In this document: positions 6,668 through 13,452 of the stretch, piece by piece | Position numbering within the stretch: position 1 is the stretch's first letter | Layout: every line of letters starts with the position of its first letter | Source of the DNA: Promethearchaeota archaeon | Lineage (GTDB): Archaea > Asgardarchaeota > Lokiarchaeia > Sigynarchaeales > SOKP01 | Reading direction: 5' to 3' | NCBI GenBank assembly: GCA_019057775.1 | Contig: JAHLWT010000056.1 | Span: forward strand, 1 to 14,334 | Length of the DNA stretch: 14,334 nucleotides | Program-made: the position numbers and the translations under genes | The notes under the pieces: generated by a model | What the model was told of the DNA's origin: nothing | The model's database searches: none | What the model saw: only the letters and a program-made list of their open reading frames with translations

Positions 6668-8503
6668 TCATTTTAAATCACTCTTTTTAATTCGTTTAAT
6701 ATCTAAGTAATCATAGATCTTTTTCAGGAATGGTGACATAGCTTGTTCCTTTAAAAGGCGAAAGTTCTCAAATCTTTCATGAAATGTTAGTATTACATCT
6801 TGTTTGGCACGAGTTATGGCTACATAAAGGACTCTGAGTTCTTCATCTTGGTTTCTATATTTTGCTGGTATAAAAGTTGAGTTTAACCACATAATAAAAA
6901 CAAATTCAGCTTCTAAGCCTTTGGCAGAATACATTGTAGTAACAAGTACTTTATCTTCTTCTGATATTTCATATTCTGTATCATATATCCCAAATTTTTC
7001 ATAAATTAATTGGATTATTTTACCAATTGAATTTGGTTGTTTTGTTACTTCGTTAATTGTAATGCCAACTTCTGGGAAAAGGGTATTATCGATATTCAAA
7101 TACGGGAAATCAATTAATTCTTTTCTAAAACTTTCAATGTCATTTTTTGATTTGAGCAGAATCTCAATGTGCTTAAAAACTTCTTTAATAGAATTATCTT
7201 CTAAAGATGAGCAATATGAATATAATGATTTATTGTTTCTAAGAGCTTCAGTTCTATATTGGCGGATTTTTACTGGTGTTATCCCAATAATATCTAACCA
7301 CTGTCTTAAAGCAAGACTATCTTTATTCTGGAGCATCCGAAGGACAAGAAGCAGACGCCAATGATCATCAGGAATTTTTGCTTTTTCTCGTTGTTTAATC
7401 TGTATCTTAAATTTATTAGTTAATGAATTGGATACTTTTGATACAAAATTATTATATGGGCAAAGGATCATAAAATCCTTGTATGATAATGGATTTCCAT
7501 CTTTGCGTTTTCTAGACTTAATAATTTTGGAAATATTATAAGCGACAGCTTCTATTTGTAAATCACTCGTAGTACACTGAAGTGTCAATATTTTTTTCCC
7601 ATTGTCATCAGGGATATTAACTTGAGCTCCAAGGTAATTGCAATCAGAGATAAGTGCTTGAGAAGCTCTTAAAATATTAATTGGAAGACGATGACAATTC
7701 GGAAAATGTAAATGTTCCCACTCACTAGAATTCCATAGTTCACGTATACCACTTGGATTAGCATTTCGAAAACCATATATACTTTGAGCATCATCTCCAA
7801 CAACTATAACTTTACTTGATGGTGTAGAACTTGCTAAATTGATTAGCTTATGATCCATTGGGTTCAAATCTTGATACTCATCGACTTGTAAAAAAATGGA
7901 TATTAAGTCCGTTGGTTTTTTTGAGAGTACAATACAGGCATTAGGTACAAGTCCATTAATATCGAAGGTATTATAAAATCTTAGCAGAGTCGAAAAGTGC
8001 TCAAGGACTTTATCTTTTTTATCCTCTGGTATAAGGCAGTTAAGTGACCATTTGTTAATATTGCGAAAGTCAGAAATCTCTTTTTTGAGTATTGAAGGAT
8101 CAATTTTAAGGTTGATATCTTCAATCATTTCAGATATAATTAAATCTAGCTCTCCACGTTCTTCTATTAAGATAGAGAAATGTGAGTTATATCCAACCAG
8201 ACTTGAATATTTATGAAGGATGCTTTTTGCATAAGTATGTAATGTGCTGATTCTTGGAAAATTGAATTGTGCATCTTGCAGCGCTTTCTCGCCAACATTA
8301 TTTTTTACCCTTTTTTCAGTATCCTTTCGACTTGTCCTTGTGAATGTAATAAATGAAACTTCTCTATTAGGATTTTCGTTAAGTAGTTTTTCCATTCGAG
8401 CAACAATTGTTCTCGTTTTGCCTGTTCCAGGCGCAGCAACAACTACAAGGGGGCGGCCATCGTGCTGAATGACTTTTTTTTGTTCATGGTTAGGGAAGCT
8501 CAT
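6668..8503 (-). CDS. UvrD/Rep-like superfamily I DNA helicase
   Basis: The 611-aa protein has the full set of SF1A helicase motifs. These are a Q-like motif (FPNHEQKKVIQ, 3-13), Walker A (AAPGTGKT, 23-30), motif Ia (FITFTRTSRKDTEKR), motif II (DEYQD, 208-212), motif III (GDDAQSIYGFR, 236-246), motif V (TMYSAKGLEAEFVF, 523-536) and motif VI (LYVAITRAK, 559-567). It should move 3' to 5' on single-stranded DNA using ATP. It is shorter than UvrD or PcrA (~720 aa) and lacks their C-terminal extension, like stand-alone accessory helicases such as Gabija GajB. No GajA-like OLD/TOPRIM nuclease is in the window. I take the ATG at 8503 (MSFPNHEQ). A TTG 11 codons earlier falls within a few bases of the dispersed repeat and is less likely. 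Repeat copies lie on both sides. Confidence 0.92.
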   Translation of the reverse strand: MSFPNHEQKKVIQHDGRPLVVVAAPGTGKTRTIVARMEKLLNENPNREVSFITFTRTSRKDTEKRVKNNVGEKALQDAQFNFPRISTLHTYAKSILHKYSSLVGYNSHFSILIEERGELDLIISEMIEDINLKIDPSILKKEISDFRNINKWSLNCLIPEDKKDKVLEHFSTLLRFYNTFDINGLVPNACIVLSKKPTDLISIFLQVDEYQDLNPMDHKLINLASSTPSSKVIVVGDDAQSIYGFRNANPSGIRELWNSSEWEHLHFPNCHRLPINILRASQALISDCNYLGAQVNIPDDNGKKILTLQCTTSDLQIEAVAYNISKIIKSRKRKDGNPLSYKDFMILCPYNNFVSKVSNSLTNKFKIQIKQREKAKIPDDHWRLLLVLRMLQNKDSLALRQWLDIIGITPVKIRQYRTEALRNNKSLYSYCSSLEDNSIKEVFKHIEILLKSKNDIESFRKELIDFPYLNIDNTLFPEVGITINEVTKQPNSIGKIIQLIYEKFGIYDTEYEISEEDKVLVTTMYSAKGLEAEFVFIMWLNSTFIPAKYRNQDEELRVLYVAITRAKQDVILTFHERFENFRLLKEQAMSPFLKKIYDYLDIKRIKKSDLK

Positions 8504-8539
8504 GAGAAAAATATTTTTCGAGTTGCGGTCTCGCAATTA

Positions 8540-8748
8540 CGCATAACGTAATATTATAAAGGCACTGGCTCTATTTTGCATATAGTAGAAAGTTTCCAGA
8601 ACTCCTGACAAGAATAATTTTGTGTAACAATTTCCCAACCGACAGTTCTTTGTGTCAGGTGGAAACACATGACAGCATTATAGTTTTTAATCCCGGGAAA
8701 TATATAGTTACAATCTTTTAAATTCAATTCTTCCAAATCTCACAATAC
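8540..8748 (-). repeat. Dispersed repeat, copy 2, interrupted by a hairpin element
   Basis: Block A (8540-8630) and block B (8711-8748, TTCAATTCTTCCAAATCTCAC) match copy 1, as does the TTTTTAATCCCGGGAAA linker (8683-8700). Between block A and the linker, about 52 extra bases (8631-8682) are present that copy 1 lacks. On the minus strand the copy ends in CGTTATGCG, 37 bp before the helicase ATG. The rest of the gap to 8808 holds nothing I recognise. Confidence 0.65.
8653..8674. repeat. Small GAAA-loop hairpin repeat, copy 1
   Basis: TGTCA pairs with TGACA and GTG with CAC around a GAAA tetraloop, with one G-A mismatch. The same core (GGTGGAAACAC, then ATGAC/TGATAGCAT-type flank) recurs at 12883-12920. 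It sits inside the second dispersed repeat. Confidence 0.5.
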
Positions 8749-8808
8749 AGTCGGCTATTAGTATAGCTCTGTGCAGTTATATTGTATACCGCTTTATTGT
8801 GTAAAGTG

Positions 8809-9378
8809 CTATATTATTCCGTGTCTTTTCAATTCCCAAAAACATTTTGCTGTTGCTGTTATATCAACTGCTGCATTATGTGCTTCTTTAAAACCAGTCT
8901 TAAACAGTTTATAGTGTAACTCTGATAGTTTTGGCCACTTGTATCCATAAGGTCCGTCAATTGCACAAAAGTTTGTACTACTTTCCATTGTACAAATTCT
9001 TCTTTTTGTTGCAACACTATTGGTCATGTTTTTTCTTAAGAATTCTGCTCCTACAATTTTTTCATCAAAGCTCATATTATGCGCCACAAGATAATCAGCC
9101 TGGCTAATTTGTTCTTGAAATTCTTGTAAGATTGTCTGCAGGGATATGCCTTCTTTGTTTGCTTTTTCTGTCGAAATTCCATGAACTCTTGAAGCGTCAA
9201 GGGGGATTTTAAATCCTTCAGGTTTAACAATGAAGTCTTTACCGGATATTTTATTCCCATTTCTGTCGTAAAGTAACCAGGCTATTTGAACAAGTCTTGG
9301 CCAGTTATTTAAGTCGGATACGGGAGCTTTCCAATTTCTTGGTAATCCCGTTGTTTCTGTGTCAAAAAAGAGGTACAT
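8809..9378 (-). CDS. DEDDh 3'-5' exonuclease, DnaQ-like
   Basis: This 189-aa single-domain protein of the RNase T/DnaQ exonuclease superfamily carries all five catalytic residues. Exo I is FFDTETTG (Asp6, Glu8), Exo II is AHNMSFDEKIVGAEF (Asp105), and Exo III has His167 and Asp172 in AHNAAVDITATAK (H-x4-D, the DEDDh signature). It should remove nucleotides from 3' ends of DNA or RNA with two metal ions. Length matches a free-standing exonuclease without the polymerase-binding tail of DnaQ epsilon, so it is unlikely to be the housekeeping proofreading subunit. It lies between the endonuclease gene (164-bp gap upstream) and the helicase. No dispersed-repeat block separates it from the endonuclease, so those two may share a transcript. 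The ATG at 9378 is the only reasonable start, with an A-rich leader. Confidence 0.9.
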   Translation of the reverse strand: MYLFFDTETTGLPRNWKAPVSDLNNWPRLVQIAWLLYDRNGNKISGKDFIVKPEGFKIPLDASRVHGISTEKANKEGISLQTILQEFQEQISQADYLVAHNMSFDEKIVGAEFLRKNMTNSVATKRRICTMESSTNFCAIDGPYGYKWPKLSELHYKLFKTGFKEAHNAAVDITATAKCFWELKRHGII

Positions 9379-9475
9379 ATGATTTAGTTTTAGTTCCTGA
9401 ATTTTGTTTTTGTCTTACACACATTGTTGGCGATATTTTTTTCATTGTAACCTTTCCCTAAATTTGAACCGTTTT

Positions 9476-9515
9476 AAAATCGCCTAATTCAATAAAGAGC
9501 ATCTTTTAAAGGCGA
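9476..9515 (-). terminator. Weak hairpin after the endonuclease gene
   Basis: On the minus strand TCGCCT and AGGCGA pair across a 24-nt AT-rich loop and are followed by TTTT. The stem is short and the loop long, so it may only attenuate. It lies about 27 bp after the endonuclease stop. Confidence 0.25.
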
Positions 9516-9542
9516 ATCAGCGGACATAATACTACTCTTGTA

Positions 9543-10505
9543 TCATATCCATCTAATTTCATTAACTAAGTCGTAAAACTCATCTAAAGGAAATTTACGT
9601 CTTGCTCCAGCAATAGAATTTTCTCCGACTATGCCCTCATCTAAAGTCACAGTTTCAGGATCTTTATTCAATAATGCTTTGTGTGTTTTTGTAGAAATAC
9701 TTTCTGGCCCATCATAAAACTTTAACGGATTAGAATCAAACATTTTTTGATCAAACACTAGTCCCGTCCATTGAGATACTTCAGTAGTTGTAACCTGTAG
9801 ATTTTTTAGTCTTAATCGAGACCTTCCTTTGGAGCTTTTGACGGTTGGCACATCTTGAAAAAATATGTACGCCTGAGTGGATAATTTATTTGTATTTGAG
9901 TCAAAATAAGTCAAAATCTTACAAAAAGCTGCTGGTATTCTTACTGGGAAATCATCATAATTTCGAATGAAAAATCTATCAGCAATAGTAAAAATGGGAC
10001 CAGTTAAAACAATCAGTTTACTGGCAATTTTAAATTTGCTTACCAATAGTTCGACAGCTCGCCATTCATCTTCATTGAAGTTTGCATGTTGCATGGATGC
10101 ATTTGTATATGCACAACTATCATTACTGGCCATAGTCACAAATGCTTCCGAATCACCCCAAGTTACTGCCGTTCTTTTGGTGAGGTGGCCTCTATCCCAT
10201 TGGGTTCCTGTATAAGCGTAGTTGGTTATCTGATTTTCTTTACCCACTCTGTTATCATAAAACCATTTACGTCCTTTACCTTTCGGCACCGTGATCATCT
10301 TGTCAAGATCAACATTTGCAGCAGAATATAATGCTTGCTTAGTACTTCGGCTCATTACCAACGAATAATGAATATAGGGCACAACTATTTCTCCCTCAGA
10401 AAGACCAGGAGGACGTAAAATGTCTGGCTGTAGTGCTAAATCTGGTTCAGGAAGCTCGATTATGTTATTTGCCCCCAAAAAGTCTTTTTGATATCCGTTT
10501 CTCAT
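9543..10505 (-). CDS. DNA/RNA non-specific endonuclease (NUC1/NucA family, DRGH motif)
   Basis: The 320-aa protein belongs to the beta-beta-alpha-metal endonucleases typified by Serratia nuclease and EndoG. The catalytic signature is WDRGHL at 103-108, with His107 as general base. The metal-binding Asn is probably Asn135 in YTNASMQHANFNEDEWRAVE, which parallels the SNITPQ...LN...W..LE segment of Serratia nuclease, followed by a LIVLTGPIF strand (164-172). Most relatives are secreted, but this one has no signal peptide and a ~45-residue Pro/Leu-rich lead-in, so it should act inside the cell. That suits a defence effector degrading invader or self nucleic acid. The last ~100 residues carry no motif I know. 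The ATG at 10505 begins an uninterrupted frame. The exonuclease follows downstream, and a dispersed repeat stands 113 bp upstream. Confidence 0.88.
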   Translation of the reverse strand: MRNGYQKDFLGANNIIELPEPDLALQPDILRPPGLSEGEIVVPYIHYSLVMSRSTKQALYSAANVDLDKMITVPKGKGRKWFYDNRVGKENQITNYAYTGTQWDRGHLTKRTAVTWGDSEAFVTMASNDSCAYTNASMQHANFNEDEWRAVELLVSKFKIASKLIVLTGPIFTIADRFFIRNYDDFPVRIPAAFCKILTYFDSNTNKLSTQAYIFFQDVPTVKSSKGRSRLRLKNLQVTTTEVSQWTGLVFDQKMFDSNPLKFYDGPESISTKTHKALLNKDPETVTLDEGIVGENSIAGARRKFPLDEFYDLVNEIRWI

Positions 10506-10617
10506 AATTTCTAATTAGTATTTGGTTCTTATTTTACATTATAAAATAGTCATCTATTACAATCCCTTAAATGCTTTAGCTGTTTTAGGTTTTAAATCAA
10601 TTAATATTTGTAATTAT

Positions 10618-10959
10618 CGCTAACGATTGTATAAAGCCATTGCCTTTATTTTCTATATAGTAGAAACTTCCCGGAACTCCTGGCAAGAACAACTTTGTGT
10701 AACAAACAAATTTAAAAATGAACTAAAATGAGCTAAAATGAAAGAGAAATTAATTATACAATCTAAAGTCGCAGGATATAAGGGTCTAAGAGTCTAAGAG
10801 TCCATAGGAATATAAGAGTAACCTTTCGACCTTTTAGACATTTATTATAAGCTTTTCAACTTTAGTCACTTTAGGCATTTCTAATTTTAGGCATTTTTTT
10901 TAGGGTATTAGCATAAAATCAATCTTATATTTTAAATTCTTCCAAATCTCACATAACGG
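10618..10959 (-). repeat. Dispersed repeat, copy 3, split by low-complexity DNA
   Basis: Block A lies at 10618-10703 and block B at about 10919-10959 (AAATTCTTCCAAATCTCACATAACGG). Some 215 bp of simple sequence separates them, whereas copy 1 has only a short linker. On the minus strand block A ends in CGTTAGCG, 113 bp before the endonuclease start. A group II intron begins 8 bp beyond block B. There is no gene between 10506 and 10966. Confidence 0.65.
10711..10802. repeat. Short tandem repeats
   Basis: Three 10-bp units (TTTAAAAATG, AACTAAAATG, AGCTAAAATG, 10711-10740) and two exact GTCTAAGA units (10784-10799) stand in AT-rich filler. Related CTTTAG/TTTAGGCATT motifs recur up to about 10900. 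No coding potential. Confidence 0.6.
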
Positions 10960-10966
10960 ATTGCAG

Positions 10967-11628
10967 ATCGAGTAGGCAAGGGGAATTTCACCCCAAGCCT
11001 CTCACAGAACCGTACGTGACAGTCTCCCGTCATACGGCTCTTCTAATATGGATTACGTAAATAGCTCATCCCCTCTCAGGTTGGCAAAACGTAAAACATA
11101 TTAGCTAAGCCCTTCGCTCCACATCCATTACAAACGCTTCATCACTACTACGGCTTAGTCTGCCCCTGCACAACACATCGATATTTTGCCTCTAGGGTGA
11201 TCCTATTGTGCATTTTTCTTTGCATTGTTGTGCAGGTTCCCGAGTTCCGTAAATGAGCCCGGATAAAGTTCATGCCACCTGAATGACGCCTGCCGTGCGG
11301 ACAGTAAACAGGTTTCTTCCGCACTTATCACTGCATTCATAGCTCTACAGCTTTTGACAGAATGTTGCACTTTCTCGACACCTCATCAGTGGTTCACTTT
11401 CGTTCATCTCCATTATCCATACCTGATTCCGCTCATGGCGGAACCTTTTCCTAAACGCTCAGCACCATGGCTCTTTACCAAAGCACCTTTAGGTGGTTTG
11501 AAGCCCCCTCCTGTAAGACGGCTCCGGTGGGTCAAAAGACCCTGACATTTATCGTCAGTGGTCGATTCCACCATCTCAATTACAGCATGCAGTGACTAAT
11601 TAATGCCGATCACTGCTTCTCGGCACAC
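10967..11628 (-). mobile_element. ORF-less group II intron, structurally complete
   Basis: Both ends and the diagnostic domains are visible on the minus strand. The 5' end is GTGTGCC at 11628. IBS1 in the upstream exon (CGCCATGG, 11629-11636) pairs 8 bp (one G-U) with EBS1 CCATGGTG inside domain I (11463-11470). A domain stem has perfect 10-bp arms, CCTGCACAAC and GTTGTGCAGG (11165-11174, 11227-11236). Domain IV is a bare 62-nt hairpin closed by CTAATATG/CATATTAG (11043-11104), where the reverse transcriptase would normally sit. Domain V (11007-11040) is a canonical 34-mer with AGC triad, GAGA loop and AC bulge. Domain VI follows with a bulged A seven bases from the CGAT 3' end at 10967. The intron should be able to splice, but it needs a maturase from elsewhere to move. 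The 3' boundary could be off by a base or two. Confidence 0.85.
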
Positions 11629-11740
11629 CCATGGCGAGTAGCGGAATTCTAGTGATGGACTTATCAACTTTACATAAAATTCACAACGGGTTCATTGCCT
11701 TAAAATGCTCACTACCACTGCTATTCGCTTTAGGTGCTGT
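11629..11740 (-). other. Long imperfect hairpin forming the intron's 5' exon
   Basis: Between the stop of the barrel-like gene and the intron, GCGAGTAGC (11634-11642) pairs with GCTATTCGC (11720-11728; one mismatch). Nested inside, TAGTGA (11650-11655) pairs with TCACTA (11709-11714). The whole fold ends five bases from the intron insertion point. It starts directly after the gene's stop codon, the place an attC site would take, but the R-box sequences are not convincing. Confidence 0.4.
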
Positions 11741-11751
11741 TAGCTGTTGAA

Positions 11752-12459
11752 TTATTTTAAAAAAGTAAATCCAGTTGCTATAGCAATCCATGGTTTATTT
11801 TCATATGTCCAATTTTTTCCTCTAGTTCCTCCAATCATATCAACACCAATAACAAAACCAGCTTGAAATTTGCTTTTGTAGTTAAAAATAATCCCCCCTG
11901 CATATGTGAACCCCATAACATTCTCTACATCTTTAGAATTTACATCATTTAAAGAAACTCCTGTTAAGCCAATAGTTCCGATAAAAGAAGAAGTCCAATT
12001 ATAACCTATTGCTTTTTTATAACCACCAAAAAAGCCTATTGATGCGTTGGGTGAAATGACATTTGGATTAAAACGGAGTTTAAAAGGTAATGAAAGAGCT
12101 CCATAATCAAACCCTGATTCTAATTTTACATAATATGGTCGATTTTTTTCCTCAGGTAAAAAATACACTTGGTCTAATTTTACGAAATCAGTACCCTTAC
12201 CTGATATCTTAGTAAACTCTATTAAAATATAATTCTCACCCTGTACCGAATATGCCTCATTATCAACTCGTTTGAAAATTGAACCAGAAGCAGCTTTATA
12301 ATCAATTCCGTCAAATATAATATTTGCTTTATCTTTTTCCTTAAAGTCACCTGACTTTTTCAAACCTGACATATTAGATATTATTTTATACTTATCTGCA
12401 TAAACATTCGTACCAATTAGTAGCGTAACCACTAGAATAATTAAACTTTTTGTTTTCAT
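11752..12459 (-). CDS. Exported small beta-barrel-like protein, function unknown
   Basis: The 235-aa protein begins with a clear Sec signal peptide (MKTKSLIILVVTLLIGTNVYA, cut probably after YA). About 80 residues of mixed strand follow, then a C-terminal half of alternating hydrophobic and polar strands rich in Gly and aromatics, ending in WIAIATGFTFLK. A terminal Phe-rich strand of this type is usual for outer-membrane barrels, though the protein is small, about 6-8 strands. I do not recognise a family. The start is fixed by a good AAAGGAG Shine-Dalgarno sequence. It is out of place among nucleases and toxin genes, which fits a mixed-cargo array. It stands alone, with the HEPN remnant more than 500 bp upstream and the intron-bearing exon downstream. 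Confidence 0.8.
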   Translation of the reverse strand: MKTKSLIILVVTLLIGTNVYADKYKIISNMSGLKKSGDFKEKDKANIIFDGIDYKAASGSIFKRVDNEAYSVQGENYILIEFTKISGKGTDFVKLDQVYFLPEEKNRPYYVKLESGFDYGALSLPFKLRFNPNVISPNASIGFFGGYKKAIGYNWTSSFIGTIGLTGVSLNDVNSKDVENVMGFTYAGGIIFNYKSKFQAGFVIGVDMIGGTRGKNWTYENKPWIAIATGFTFLK

Positions 12460-12467
12460 AATTTTGT

Positions 12468-12474
12468 CTCCTTT
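12468..12474 (-). promoter_or_regulatory. Strong ribosome binding site of the exported protein gene
   Basis: AAAGGAG lies 8 bp before the ATG at 12459. It is noteworthy because other genes in the window lack such a sequence, and it fixes the start codon. Confidence 0.7.
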
Positions 12475-12551
12475 ATGTATTTTATAGCTAATGATGAGCT
12501 AAACCAAATTGCAAATTAAAATGCATGTTTATAACAATACTTACCGCTTTA

Positions 12552-12621
12552 GCGGGACATTGAGTTAAAACGGCACTGAACTCACGTTAAAAGCAAATTG
12601 GTCCCGCCCTTGCGGGCTTTT
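12552..12621 (+). terminator. Nested inverted repeats ending in a plus-strand terminator; possible small RNA
   Basis: CCCGC-CCTT-GCGGG followed by C and TTTT (12603-12621) is a plausible intrinsic terminator on the plus strand, yet no plus-strand gene precedes it. Just upstream, TGAGTT/AACTCA (12561-12566, 12579-12584) is nested in GCGGGAC/GTCCCGC (12552-12558, 12601-12607). The second arm of the outer repeat overlaps the terminator stem, so the two folds would compete. Confidence 0.35.
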
Positions 12622-12833
12622 CAGTATGTTCGAGCAAGTTCGACAGCCTTCGTCCTCAGTGCGGAACTCCGTTTAGTTCCTCAATAAATTCACTTAATTC
12701 CTATTCAACAGTTGTTATTTATTTATTCCGCAATAAGTATGATAACTATTTGCAATACGTTTTTACTCATATATCCCAAAAACAATAAAATATCAGCCAG
12801 GGGAATTACGATTTTTTGTATAAACCAGGTAAT
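12622..12833. other. Intergenic stretch without a gene
   Basis: AT-rich DNA with no open frame of note. GGAACT and AGTTCC (about 12662-12679) form a small hairpin. I see no promoter, RNA gene or repeat shared with the rest of the window. Confidence 0.5.
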
Positions 12834-12848
12834 TTAGAATGATTCTAA
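12834..12848. promoter_or_regulatory. Perfect 7-1-7 palindrome resembling a Fur/PerR-family operator
   Basis: TTAGAAT-G-ATTCTAA is a perfect 7-1-7 inverted repeat and differs from the PerR consensus TTATAATnATTATAA at only one symmetric pair. The nearest downstream start is the exported protein gene, 375 bp away, so the regulated gene is unclear. It could also be a chance palindrome in AT-rich DNA. Confidence 0.3.
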
Positions 12849-12882
12849 TTTTAGATTATTAATCAAACCACCCCGTTGTTGT

Positions 12883-12920
12883 ATGCTGTCACAGTGTCGG
12901 GTGGAAACACCTGATAGCAT
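12883..12920. repeat. Small GAAA-loop hairpin repeat, copy 2
   Basis: ATGCTGTC and GATAGCAT form the outer stem (one G-T pair), and GGTG-GAAA-CACC the inner one. The core is shared with 8653-8674. There GG/CC is replaced by a G-A mismatch, but the GAAA loop and the flanks are kept. Confidence 0.5.
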
Positions 12921-12979
12921 AATAATGGTTAGTGCAGAAATAAAAAGTAATCTAAAAAGAAATATAGATTGTTTTAAAA

Positions 12980-13073
12980 TTATTCATTTAGCTTTTTTTC
13001 TATTGTCTCAATCAACCTATTTACAGGCTCGAAAAAGTCTGTACTTTATTAAATCTTTTTTTGTTCCTTTCAT
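12980..13073 (-). pseudogene. Remnant of a HEPN-domain toxin gene (HepT type)
   Basis: The ATG overlaps the nucleotidyltransferase stop as ATGA, the usual arrangement for mntA-hepT pairs. The frame reads MKGTKKDLIKYRLFRACK and then stops at 13017. This start is very like HEPN toxins, which typically begin with a KYRLERAKE-like helix. From 13030 the next frame reads EPVNRLIETIEKKLNE and stops at 12980, which could be the last helix of the same protein. About 100 codons between the two are gone, including the RxxxxH catalytic site. An internal deletion with frame change explains it. The HEPN identity rests on the short N-terminus plus the position. Confidence 0.55.
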
Positions 13074-13390
13074 TTAATGCGAATTCCTTCCTTTTGGATA
13101 TTTTCAAATAGTGGAGTTATTGAATGATTTTCATTCCAGTCTATTTTTGTGTAAATCAACGGAGAAATAATTTCTCCTGTTTCAAGTTCAATTTCATAGA
13201 ACTCGTCCATAAACCTTGTCTCAAAATCAAACGAAATATTCGGTGAGTTAAGTAAAATCAACAAGTCCCAATCAGAAAGCTTGTTAGAATCTCCTCTTGC
13301 ACGAGAACCATACAAATATATTTCTGAATCCGGAGCTGTCCTATTCACAACTCCTAATATTTTATTTAATATTTGTTCTTTTTTGCTCAT
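13070..13390 (-). CDS. mntA: MntA-type minimal nucleotidyltransferase, antitoxin of a HEPN/MNT module
   Basis: The 106-aa protein has the GSx10DxD signature of DNA polymerase beta-like minimal nucleotidyltransferases (GSRARGDSNKLSDWDLL; Gly28, Ser29, Asp40, Asp42). In the MntA-HepT type the enzyme transfers AMP units to a tyrosine of the HEPN RNase toxin and so silences it. The toxin gene expected directly downstream is only a short remnant here (ATGA overlap at 13070-13073), so this is a solitary antitoxin. It could still guard against a related HEPN toxin from elsewhere. The third acidic residue may be Glu69 or Glu71 in FYEIELETGE. A dispersed repeat stands 63 bp upstream of the ATG. Confidence 0.85.
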   Translation of the reverse strand: MSKKEQILNKILGVVNRTAPDSEIYLYGSRARGDSNKLSDWDLLILLNSPNISFDFETRFMDEFYEIELETGEIISPLIYTKIDWNENHSITPLFENIQKEGIRIK

Positions 13391-13452
13391 AAAACAAAAA
13401 TAACAATTTAATCTAATTAGTTGATTATTCGGACTGTGCTATTTTCGCTTGG

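Noticed and set aside
6668..8503. Helicase as GajB of a Gabija system
   Set aside because: No OLD/TOPRIM (GajA) gene is adjacent. The neighbours are an unknown protein and an exonuclease.
8504..8536. TTG start giving the helicase 11 extra residues
   Set aside because: The added residues precede the conserved Q-like motif start and fall close to the dispersed repeat. The ATG at 8503 fits better.
8809..9378. Exonuclease as the DNA polymerase III epsilon subunit (dnaQ)
   Set aside because: The protein is too short for the polymerase-binding tail and the context is accessory, so no gene symbol was given.
11354..11545. Plus-strand 63-residue open frame
   Set aside because: It is antisense to the group II intron ribozyme and is explained by structured RNA sequence, not coding.
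12883..13077. Plus-strand 64-residue open frame
   Set aside because: It begins in the GAAA hairpin repeat and is antisense to the HEPN remnant, with no independent support.
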